Shown: positions 25,928 to 37,700 of the stretch, in pieces | Numbering within the stretch: the stretch's first letter is position 1 | How the letters are laid out: each line of letters begins with the position of its first letter | Source of the DNA: Megachile rotundata | Taxonomy: Eukaryota > Arthropoda > Insecta > Hymenoptera > Megachilidae | DNA length: 64,000 bases | Direction of reading: 5' to 3' | Assembly (NCBI RefSeq): GCF_050947335.1 | Contig: NW_027473617.1 | Location: forward strand, 1-64,000 | Translations under genes and position numbers: made by a program | The notes under the pieces: model-generated | What the model was told of the DNA's origin: nothing | What the model saw: only the letters and a program-made list of their open reading frames with translations | Databases searched by the model: none

Positions 25928-25931
25928 GTTC
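25928..25931. repeat. Target-site duplication, right (GTTC)
   Basis: Second copy of the 4-bp duplication directly after the terminal CA of the insertion. The interrupted satellite monomer then continues with 'attgtggtgttg' to its normal end at 26012. Confidence 0.93.
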
Positions 25932-26576
25932 ATTGTGGTGTTGAATTGTGCTCAGTTACGATAACTTAACATGACTAGATAGTACAGAGTCGAATTACAG
26001 CGGATATGTGCGAATTAGAGGCTGAATCGTGCGAAAATGAGCATAATTCGTGCAAAACGAGCAAAATTGTTCGTTGTGGTGTTGAATTGTGCTCAGATAG
26101 GATAACTTAACATAACTAGATAGTACAGAGTCGAATTACAGCGGATATGTGCGAATTAGAGGCTGAATCGTGCGAAAATGAGCATAATTCGTTCAAAACC
26201 AGCAAAATTGTTCATTGTGGTGTTGAATTGTGCTCAGTTACGATAACTTAACATGACTACATAGTACAGAGTCGAATTACAGCGGATATGTGCGAATTAG
26301 AGGCTGAATCGTGCGAAAATGAGCATAATTCGTTCAAAACCAGCAAAATTGTTCATTGTGGTGTTGAATTGCGCTCAGTTACGATAACGTAACATGTCTA
26401 GATAGTACAGAGTCGAATTACAGCGGATATGTGCGAATTAGAGGCTGAATCGTGCGAAAATGAGCATAATTCGTTCAAAACTAGCAAAATTGTTCATTGT
26501 GGTGTCGAATTGTGCTCAGATAGGATAATTTAACGTAACTAGATAGTACAGAGTCGAATTACAGCGGATATGTGCG

Positions 26577-29500
26577 AATTAGAGGCTGAATCGTGCGAAA
26601 ATGAGCATAATTCGTTCAAAACCAGCAAAATTGTTCATTGTGGTGTTGAATTGTGCTCAGTTACGATAACTTAACATGACTAGATAGTACAGAGTCGAAT
26701 TACAGCGGATATGTGCGAATTAGAGGCTGAATCGTGCGAAAATGAGCATAATTCGTTCAAAACCAGCAAAATTGTTCATTGTGGTGTTGAATTGTGCTCA
26801 GTTACGATAACTTAACATGACTAGATAGTACAGAGTCGAATTACAGCGGATATGTGCGAATTAGAGGCTGAATCGTGCGAAAATGAGCATAATTCGTGCA
26901 AAACGAGCAAAATTGTTCGTTGTGGTGTTGAATTGTGCTCAGATAGGATAACTTAACATAACTAGATAGTACAGAGTCGAATTACAGCGGATATGTGCGA
27001 ATTAGAGGCTGAATCGTGCGAAAATGAGCATAATTCGTTCAAAACCAGCAAAATTGTTCATTGTGGTGTTGAATTGTGCTCAGTTACGATAACTTAACAT
27101 GACTAGATAGTACAGAGTCGAATTACAGCGGATATGTGCGAATTAGAGGCTGAATCGTGCGAAAATGAGCATAATTCGTTCAAAACCAGCAAAATTGTTC
27201 ATTGTGGTGTTGAATTGTGCTCAGTTACGATAACTTAACATGACTAGATAGTACAGAGTCGAATTACAGCGGATATGTGCGAATTAGAGGCTGAATCGTG
27301 CGAAAATGAGCATAATTCGTGCAAAACGAGCAAAATTGTTCGTTGTGGTGTTGAATTGTGCTCAGATAGGATAACTTAACATAACTAGATAGTACAGAGT
27401 CGAATTACAGCGGATATGTGCGAATTAGAGGCTGAATCGTGCGAAAATGAGCATAATTCGTTCAAAACCAGCAAAATTGTTCATTGTGGTGTTGAATTGT
27501 GCTCAGTTACGATAACTTAACATGACTACATAGTACAGAGTCGAATTACAGCGGATATGTGCGAATTAGAGGCTGAATCGTGCGAAAATGAGCATAATTC
27601 GTTCAAAACCAGCAAAATTGTTCATTGTGGTGTCGAATTGTGCTCAGATAGGATAACTTAACATAACTAGATAGTACAGAGTCGAATTACAGCGGATATG
27701 TGCGAATTAGAGGCTGAATCGTGCGAAAATGAGCATAATTCGTTCAAAACGAGCAAAATTCGTGCAAAACGAGCAAAATTGCTCATTGTGGTGTTGAATT
27801 GTGCTCAGATAGGATAACTTAACATAACTAGATAGTACAGAGTAGAATTGCAGCGGATATGTGCGAATTAGAGGCTGAATCGTGAGAAAATGAGCATAAT
27901 TCGTTCAAAACCAGCAAAATTGTTCATTGTGGTGTTGAATTGTGCTCAGAGACGATAACTTAACATGACTAGATAGTACAGAGTCGAATTACAGCGGATA
28001 TGTGCGAATTAGAGGCTGAATCGTGCGAAAATGAGCATAATTCGTGCAAAACGAGCAAAATTGTTCGTTGTGGTGTTGAATTGTGCTCAGATAGGATAAC
28101 TTAACATAACTAGATAGTACAGAGTCGAATTACAGCGGATATGTGCGAATTAGAGGCTGAATCGTGCGAAAATGAGCATAATTCGTTCAAAACCAGCAAA
28201 ATTGTTCATTGTGGTGTTGAATTGTGCTCAGATAGGATAACTTAACATAACTAGGTAGTACAGAGTCGAATTACAGCGGATATGTGCGAAATAGAGGCTG
28301 AATCGTGCGAAAATGAGCATAATTCGTTCGAAACCAGCAAAATTGTTCATTGTGGTGTCGAATTGTGCTCAGATAGGATAACTTAACATAACTAGATAGT
28401 ACAGAGTCGAATTACAGCGGATATGTGCGAATTAGAGGCTGAATCGTGCGAAAATGAGCATAATTCGTTCAAAACGAGCAAAATTCGTGCAAAACGAGCA
28501 AAATTGCTCATTGTGGTGTTGAATTGTGCTCAGATAGGATAACTTAACATAACTAGATAGTACAGAGTCGAATTACAGCGGATATGTGCGAATTAGAGGC
28601 TGAATCGTGCGAAAATGAGCATAATTCGTTCAAAACCAGCAAAATTGTTCATTGTGGTGTTGAATTGTGCTCAGATAGGATAACTTAACATAACTAGGTA
28701 GTACAGAGTCGAATTACAGCGGATATGTGCGAAATAGAGGCTGAATCGTGCGAAAATGAGCATAATTCGTTCGAAACCAGCAAAATTGTTCATTGTGGTG
28801 TCGAATTGTGCTCAGATAGGATAACTTAACATAACTAGATAGTACAGAGTCGAATTACAGCGGATATGTGCGAATTAGAGGCTGAATCGTGCGAAAATGA
28901 GCATAATTCGTTCAAAACGAGCAAAATTCGTGCAAAACGAGCAAAATTGCTCATTGTGGTGTTGAATTGTGCTCAGATAGGATAACTTAACATAACTAGA
29001 TAGTACAGAGTCGAATTACAGCGGATATGTGCGAATTAGAGGCTGAATCGTGCGAAAATGAGCATAATTCGTTCAAAACCAGCAAAATTGTTCATTGTGG
29101 TGTTGAATTGTGCTCAGTTACGATAACTTAACATGACTAGATAGTACAGAGTCGAATTACAGCGGATATGTGCGAATTAGAGGCTGAATCGTGCGAAAAT
29201 GAGCATAATTCGTTCAAAACCAGCAAAATTGTTCATTGTGGTGTTGAATTGTGCTCAGTTACGATAACTTAACATGACTAGATAGTACAGAGTCGAATTA
29301 CAGCGGATATGTGCGAATTAGAGGCTGAATCGTGCGAAAATGAGCATAATTCGTGCAAAACGAGCAAAATTGTTCGTTGTGGTGTTGAATTGTGCTCAGA
29401 TAGGATAACTTAACATAACTAGATAGTACAGAGTCGAATTACAGCGGATATGTGCGAATTAGAGGCTGAATCGTGCGAAAATGAGCATAATTCGTTCAAA

Positions 29501-31187
29501 ACCAGCAAAATTGTTCATTGTGGTGTTGAATTGTGCTCAGTTACGATAACTTAACATGACTAGATAGTACAGAGTCGAATTACAGCGGATATGTGCGAAT
29601 TAGAGGCTGAATCGTGCGAAAATGAGCATAATTCGTTCAAAACCTGCAAAATTGTTCATTGTGGTGTCGAATTGTGCTCAGATAGGATAACTTAACATAA
29701 CTAGATAGTACAGAGTCGAATTACAGCGGATATGTGCGAATTAGAGGCTGAATCGTGCGAAAATGAGCATAATTCGTTCAAAACGAGCAAAATTCGTGCA
29801 AAACGAGCAAAATTGCTCATTGTGGTGTTGAATTGTGCTCAGATAGGATAACTTAACATAACTAGATAGTACAGAGTAGAATTACAGCGGATATGTGCGA
29901 ATTAGAGGCTGAATCGTGAGAAAATGAGCATAATTCGTTCAAAACCAGCAAAATTGTTCATTGTGGTGTTGAATTGTGCTCAGAGACGATAACTTAACAT
30001 GACTAGATAGTACAGAGTCGAATTACAGCGGATATGTGCGAATTAGAGGCTGAATCGTGCGAAAATGAGCATAATTCGTGCAAAACGAGCAAAATTGTTC
30101 GTTGTGGTGTTGAATTGTGCTCAGATAGGATAACTTAACATAACTAGATAGTACAGAGTCGAATTACAGCGGATATGTGCGAATTAGAGGCTGAATCGTG
30201 CGAAAATGAGCATAATTCGTTCAAAACCAGCAAAATTGTTCATTGTGGTGTTGAATTGTGCTCAGATAGGATAACTTAACATAACTAGGTAGTACAGAGT
30301 CGAATTACAGCGGATATGTGCGAAATAGAGGCTGAATCGTGCGAAAATGAGCATAATTCGTTCGAAACCAGCAAAATTGTTCATTGTGGTGTCGAATTGT
30401 GCTCAGATAGGATAACTTAACATAACTAGATAGTACAGAGTCGAATTACAGCGGATATGTGCGAATTAGAGGCTGAATCGTGCGAAAATGAGCATAATTC
30501 GTTCAAAACGAGCAAAATTCGTGCAAAACGAGCAAAATTGCTCATTGTGGTGTTGAATTGTGCTCAGATAGGATAACTTAACATAACTAGATAGTACAGA
30601 GTCGAATTACAGCGGATATGTGCGAATTAGAGGCTGAATCGTGCGAAAATGAGCATAATTCGTTCAAAACCAGCAAAATTGTTCATTGTGGTGTTGAATT
30701 GTGCTCAGATAGGATAACTTAACATAACTAGGTAGTACAGAGTCGAATTACAGCGGATATGTGCGAAATAGAGGCTGAATCGTGCGAAAATGAGCATAAT
30801 TCGTTCGAAACCAGCAAAATTGTTCATTGTGGTGTCGAATTGTGCTCAGATAGGATAACTTAACATAACTAGATAGTACAGAGTCGAATTACAGCGGATA
30901 TGTGCGAATTAGAGGCTGAATCGTGCGAAAATGAGCATAATTCGTTCGAAACCAGCAAAATTGTTCATTGTGGTGTCGAATTGTGCTCAGATAGGATAAC
31001 TTAACATAACTAGATAGTACAGAGTCGAATTACAGCGGATATGTGCGAATTAGAGGCTGAATCGTGCGAAAATGAGCATAATTCGTTCAAAACGAGCAAA
31101 ATTCGTGCAAAACGAGCAAAATTGCTCATTGTGGTGTTGAATTGTGCTCAGATAGGATAACTTAACATAACTAGATAGTACAGAGTA
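26577..31187 (+). repeat. 4.6-kb segmental duplication, downstream copy
   Basis: Colinear with 16541-21150 at an offset of 10036-10037. Subtracting the LTR and one target duplication (1437 bp) leaves 8599 bp, which equals 59 x 141 + 14 x 20. The offset is therefore compatible with a whole number of monomers (59, of which 14 long). The LTR lies between the two copies. Confidence 0.82.
28148..29033 (+). repeat. 443-bp trimer higher-order repeat, two copies
   Basis: Same 141 + 141 + 161 trimer as 18112-18997, with 'ggtag' at 28254 and 28697 (443 bp apart). It lies inside the downstream copy of the 4.6-kb duplication, at offset 10036. Confidence 0.9.
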
Positions 31188-31208
31188 GAATTACAGCGGA
31201 TATGTGCG
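30182..31208 (+). repeat. 443-bp trimer plus 584-bp tetramer
   Basis: Counterpart of 20146-21171: a standard trimer (30182-30624) followed by a four-monomer version with two successive 'cgttcgaaacc' monomers. Here all monomers are full length, so the one-base deletion in the upstream copy arose after duplication or is an error. Confidence 0.87.
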
Positions 31209-33279
31209 AATTAGAGGCTGAATCGTGAGAAAATGAGCATAATTCGTTCAAAACCAGCAAAATTGTTCATTGTGGTGTTGAATTGTGCTCAGAGACGATA
31301 ACTTAACATGACTAGATAGTACAGAGTCGAATTACAGCGGATATGTGCGAATTAGAGGCTGAATCGTTTGAAAATGAGCAAAATTCGTTCAAAACGAGTA
31401 AAATTCGTGCAAAACGAGCAAAATTGCTCATTGTGGTGTTGAATTGTGCTCAGATAGGATAACTTAACATGACTAGATAGTACAGAGTCGAATTACAGCG
31501 GATATGTGCGAATTAGAGGCTGAATCGTGCGAAAATGAGCATAATTCGTGCAAAACGAGCAAAATTGTTCGTTGTGGTGTTGAATTGTGCTCAGATAGGA
31601 TAACTTAACATAACTAGATAGTACAGAGTCGAATTACAGCGGATATGTGCGAATTAGAGGCTGAATCGTGCGAAAATGAGCATAATTCGTTCAAAACCAG
31701 CAAAATTGTTCATTGTGGTGTTGAATTGTGCTCAGATAGGATAACTTAACATAACTAGATAGTACAGAGTCGAATTACAGCGGATATGTGCGAATTAGAG
31801 GCTGAATCGTGCGAAAATGAGCATAATTCGGTCAAAACGAGCAAAATTGTTCATTGCGGTGTTGAATTGTGCTCAGTTACGATAACTTAACATGACTAGA
31901 TAGTACAGAGTCGAATTACAGCGGATATGTGCGAATTAGAGGCTGAATCGTGCGAAAATGAGCATAATTCGTTCAAAACCAGCAAAATTGTTCATTGTGG
32001 TGTTGAATTGTGCTCAGTTACGATAACTTAACATAACTAGATAGTACAGAGTCGAATTACAGCGGATATGTGCGAATTAGAGGCTGAATCGTGCGAAAAT
32101 GAGCATAATTCGTTCAAAACGAGCAAAATTCGTGCAAAACGAGCAAAATTGCTCATTGTGGTGTTGAATTGTGCTCAGATAGGATAACTTAACATAACTG
32201 GATAGTACAGAGTAGAATTACAGCGGATATGTGCGAATTAGAGGCTGAATCGTGCGAAAATGAGCATAATTCGTTCAAAACCAGCAAAATTGTTCATTGT
32301 GGTGTTGAATTGTGCTCAGTTACGATAACTTAACATGACTAGATAGTACAGAGTCGAATTACAGCGGATATGTGCGAATTAGAGGCTGAATCGTGCGAAA
32401 ATGAGCATAATTCGTGCAAAACGAGCAAAATTGTTCGTTGTGGTGTTGAATTGTGCTCAGATAGGATAACTTAACATAACTAGATAGTACAGAGTCGAAT
32501 TACAGCGGATATGTGCGAATTAGAGGCTGAATCGTGCGAAAATGAGCATAATTCGTTCAAAACCAGCAAAATTGTTCATTGTGGTGTTGAATTGTGCTCA
32601 GTTACGATAACTTAACATGACTAGATAGTACAGAGTCGAATTACAGCGGATATGTGCGAATTAGAGGCTGAATCGTGCGAAAATGAGCATAATTCGTTCA
32701 AAACCAGCAAAATTGTTCATTGTGGTGTCGAATTGTGCTCAGATAGGATAACTTAACATAACTAGATAGTACAGAGTCGAATTACAGCGGATATGTGCGA
32801 ATTAGAGGCTGAATCGTGCGAAAATGAGCATAATTCGTTCAAAACGAGCAAAATTCGTGCAAAACGAGCAAAATTGCTCATTGTGGTGTTGAATTGTGCT
32901 CAGATAGGATAACTTAACATAACTAGATAGTACAGAGTAGAATTACAGCGGATATGTGCGAATTAGAGGCTGAATCGTGAGAAAATGAGCATAATTCGTT
33001 CAAAACCAGCAAAATTGTTCATTGTGGTGTTGAATTGTGCTCAGAGACGATAACTTAACATGACTAGATAGTACAGAGTCGAATTACAGCGGATATGTGC
33101 GAATTAGAGGCTGAATCGTGCGAAAATGAGCATAATTCGTGCAAAACGAGCAAAATTGTTCGTTGTGGTGTTGAATTGTGCTCAGATAGGATAACTTAAC
33201 ATAACTAGATAGTACAGAGTCGAATTACAGCGGATATGTGCGAATTAGAGGCTGAATCGTGCGAAAATGAGCATAATTC

Positions 33280-34700
33280 GTTCAAAACCCAGCAAAATTG
33301 TTCATTGTGGTGTTGAATTGTGCTCAGATAGGATAACTTAACATAAACTAGGTAGTACAGAGTCGAATTACAGCGGATATGTGCGAAATAGAGGCTGAAT
33401 CGTGCGAAAATGAGCATAATTCGTTCGAAACCAGCAAAATTGTTCATTGTGGTGTCGAATTGTGCTCAGATAGGATAACTTAACATAACTAGATAGTACA
33501 GAGTCGAATTACAGCGGATATGTGCGAATTAGAGGCTGAATCGTGCGAAAATGAGCATAATTCGTTCAAAACGAGCAAAATTCGTGCAAAACGAGCAAAA
33601 TTGCTCATTGTGGTGTTGAATTGTGCTCAGATAGGATAACTTAACATAACTAGATAGTACAGAGTCGAATTACAGCGGATATGTGCGAATTAGAGGCTGA
33701 ATCGTGCGAAAATGAGCATAATTCGTTCAAAACCAGCAAAATTGTTCATTGTGGTGTTGAATTGTGCTCAGAGACGATAACTTAACATGACTAGATAGTA
33801 CAGAGTCGAATTACAGCGGATATGTGCGAATTAGAGGCTGAATCGTGCGAAAATGAGCATAATTCGTGCAAAACGAGCAAAATTGTTCGTTGTGGTGTTG
33901 AATTGTGCTCAGATAGGATAACTTAACATAACTAGACAGTACAGAGTCGAATTACAGCGGATATGTGCGATTTAGAGGCTGAATCGTGCGAAAATGAGCA
34001 TAATTCGTTCAAAACCAGCAAAATTGTTCATTGTGGTGTTGAATTGTGCTCAGTTACGATAACTTAACATGACTAGATAGTACAGAGTCGAATTACAGCG
34101 GATATGTGCGAATTAGAGGCTGAATCGTGCGAAAATGAGCATAATTCGTGCAAAACGAGCAAAATTGCACATTGTGGTGTTGAATTGTGCTCAGATAGGA
34201 TAACTTAACATAACTAGATAGTACAGAGTCGAATTACACGGATATGTGCGAATTAGAGGCTGAATCGTGCGAAAATGAGCATAATTCGTTCAAAACCAGC
34301 AAAATTGTTCATTGTGGTGTTGAATTGTGCTCAGATAGGATAACTTAACATAACTAGATAGTACAGAGTCGAATTACAGCGGATATGTGCGAATTAGAGG
34401 CTGAATCGTTGAAATGAGCAAAATTCGTTCAAAACGAGTAAAATTCGTGCAAAACGAGCAAAATTGCTCATTGTGGTGTTGAATTGTGCTCAGATAGGAT
34501 AACTTAACATAACTAGATAGTACAGAGTCGAATTACAGCGGATATGAGCGAATTAGAGGCTGAATCGTGCGAAAATGAGCATAATTCGTTCAAAACCAGC
34601 AAAATTGGTTCATTGTGGTGTTGAATGCGCTCAGTTACGATAACGTAACATGTCTAGATAGTACAGAGTCGATTACAGCGGATAATGTGCGAATTAGAGG
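33280..34700 (+). repeat. Satellite segment with a cluster of small indels
   Basis: Eight small indel sites relative to homologous monomers: extra C in 'aaaacccagc' (33290), extra A in 'ataaactagg' (about 33345), missing G in 'ttacacgg' (about 34237), two bases missing in 'cgttgaaatgag' (about 34410), extra G in 'attggttc' (about 34607), missing T in 'gaatgcgc' (about 34626), missing A in 'gtcgattac' (about 34671), extra A in 'ggataatgtg' (about 34685). Elsewhere indels are rare. Imperfect polishing is the simplest cause. Confidence 0.8.
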
Positions 34701-37700
34701 CTGAATCGTGCGAAAATGAGCATAATTCGTTCAAAACTAGCAAAATTGTTCATTGTGGTGTCGAATTGTGCTCAGATAGGATAATTTAACATAACTAGAT
34801 AGTACAGAGTCGAATTACAGCGGATATGTGCGAATTAGAGGCTGAATCGTTCGAAAATGAGCAAAATTCGTTCAAAACGAGCAAAATTGTTCATTGTGGT
34901 GTTGAATTGTGCTCAGATAGGATAACTTAACATAACTAGATAGTACAGAGTCGAATTACAGCGGATATGTGCGAATTAGAGGCTGAATCGTGCGAAAATG
35001 AGCATAATTCGGTCAAAACGAGCAAAATTGTTCATTGCGGTGTTGAATTGTGCTCAGTTACGATAACTTAACATGACTAGATAGTACAGAGTCGAATTAC
35101 AGCGGATATGTGCGAATTAGAGGCTGAATCGTGCGAAAATGAGCATAATTCGTTCAAAACCAGCAAAATTGTTCATTGTGGTGTTGAATTGTGCTCAGTT
35201 ACGATAACTTAACATGACTAGATAGTACAGAGTCGAATTACAGCGGATATGTGCGAATTAGAGGCTGAATCGTGCGAAAATGAGCATAATTCGTGCAAAT
35301 CGAGCAAAATTGTTCGTTGTGGTGTTGAATTGTGCTCAGATAGGATAACTTAACATAACTAGATAGTACAGAGTCGAATTACAGCGGATATGTGCGAATT
35401 AGAGGCTGAATCGTGCGAAAATGAGCATAATTCGTTCAAAACCAGCAAAATTGTTCATTGTGGTGTTGAATTGTGCTCAGTTACGATAACTTAACATGAC
35501 TAGATAGTACAGAGTCGAATTACAGCGGATATGTGCGAATTAGAGGCTGAATCGTGCGAAAATGAGCATAATTCGTTCAAAACCAGCAAAATTGTTCATT
35601 GTGGTGTTGAATTGTGCTCAGTTACGATAACTTAACATGACTAGATAGTACAGAGTCGAATTACAGCGGATATGTGCGAATTAGAGGCTGAATCGTGCGA
35701 AAATGAGCATAATTCGTGCAAAACGAGCAAAATTGTTCGTTGTGGTGTTGAATTGTGCTCAGATAGGATAACTTAACATAACTAGATAGTACAGAGTCGA
35801 ATTACAGCGGATATGTGCGAATTAGAGGCTGAATCGTGCGAAAATGAGCATAATTCGTGCAAAACGAGCAAAATTGTTCGTTGTGGTGTTGAATTGTGCT
35901 CAGATAGGATAACTTAACATAACTAGATAGTACAGAGTCGAATTACAGCGGATATGTGCGAATTAGAGGCTGAATCGTGCGAAAATGAGCATAATTCGTT
36001 CAAAACCAGCAAAATTGTTCATTGTGGTGTTGAATTGTGCTCAGTTACGATAACTTAACATGACTAGATAGTACAGAGTCGAATTACAGCGGATATGTGC
36101 GAATTAGAGGCTGAATCGTGCGAAAATGAGCATAATTCGTTCAAAACCAGCAAAATTGTTCATTGTGGTGTCGAATTGTGCTCAGATAGGATAACTTAAC
36201 ATAACTAGATAGTACAGAGTCGAATTACAGCGGATATGTGCGAATTAGAGGCTGAATCGTGCGAAAATGAGCATAATTCGTTCAAAACGAGCAAAATTCG
36301 TGCAAAACGAGCAAAATTGTTCATTGTGGTGTTGAATTGTGCTCAGATAGGATAACTTAACATAACTAGGTAGTACAGAGTCGAATTACAGCGGATATGT
36401 GCGAATTAGAGGCTGAATCGTGCGAAAATGAGCATAATTCGTTCAAAACCAGCAAAATTGTTCATTGTGGTGTTGAATTGTGCTCAGATAGGATAACTTA
36501 ACATAACTAGGTAGTACAGAGTCGAATTACAGCGGATATGTGCGAAATAGAGGCTGAATCGTGCGAAAATGAGCATAATTCGTTCGAAACCAGCAAAATT
36601 GTTCATTGTGGTGTCGAATTGTGCTCAGATAGGATAACTTAACATAACTAGATAGTACAGAGTCGAATTACAGCGGATATGTGCGAATTAGAGGCTGAAT
36701 CGTGCGAAAATGAGCATAATTCGTTCAAAACGAGCAAAATTCGTGCAAAACGAGCAAAATTGCTCATTGTGGTGTTGAATTGTGCTCAGATAGGATAACT
36801 TAACATAACTAGATAGTACAGAGTAGAATTACAGCGGATATGTGCGAATTAGAGGCTGAATCGTGAGAAAATGAGCATAATTCGTTCAAAACCAGCAAAA
36901 TTGTTCATTGTGGTGTTGAATTGTGCTCAGAGACGATAACTTAACATGACTAGATAGTACAGAGTCGAATTACAGCGGATATGTGCGAATTAGAGGCTGA
37001 ATCGTGCGAAAATGAGCATAATTCGTGCAAAACGAGCAAAATTGTTCGTTGTGGTGTTGAATTGTGCTCAGATAGGATAACTTAACATAACTAGACAGTA
37101 CAGAGTCGAATTACAGCGGATATGTGCGATTTAGAGGCTGAATCGTGCGAAAATGAGCATAATTCGTTCAAAACCAGCAAAATTGTTCATTGTGGTGTTG
37201 AATTGTGCTCAGTTACGATAACTTAACATGACTAGATAGTACAGAGTCGAATTACAGCGGATATGTGCGAATTAGAGGCTGAATCGTGCGAAAATGAGCA
37301 TAATTCGTGCAAAACGAGCAAAATTGCACATTGTGGTGTTGAATTGTGCTCAGATAGGATAACTTAACATAACTAGATAGTACAGAGTCGAATTACAGCG
37401 GATATGTGCGAATTAGAGGCTGAATCGTGCGAAAATGAGCATAATTCGTTCAAAACCAGCAAAATTGTTCATTGTGGTGTTGAATTGTGCTCAGATAGGA
37501 TAACTCAACATAACTAGATAGTACAGAGTCGAATCTCAGCGGATATGTGCGAATTAGAGGCTGAATCGTTTGAAAATGAGCAAAATTCGTTCAAAACGAG
37601 TAAAATTCGTGCAAAACGAGCAAAATTGCTCATTGTGGTGTTGAATTGTGCTCAGATAGGATAACTTAACATAACTAGATAGTACAGAGTCGAATTACAG

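Noticed and set aside
33205..33447. 80-codon open frame on the minus strand in the satellite
   Set aside because: It exists only because two extra bases at about 33290 and 33345 shift the frame past the stops present in other monomers. It is internally repetitive satellite translation.
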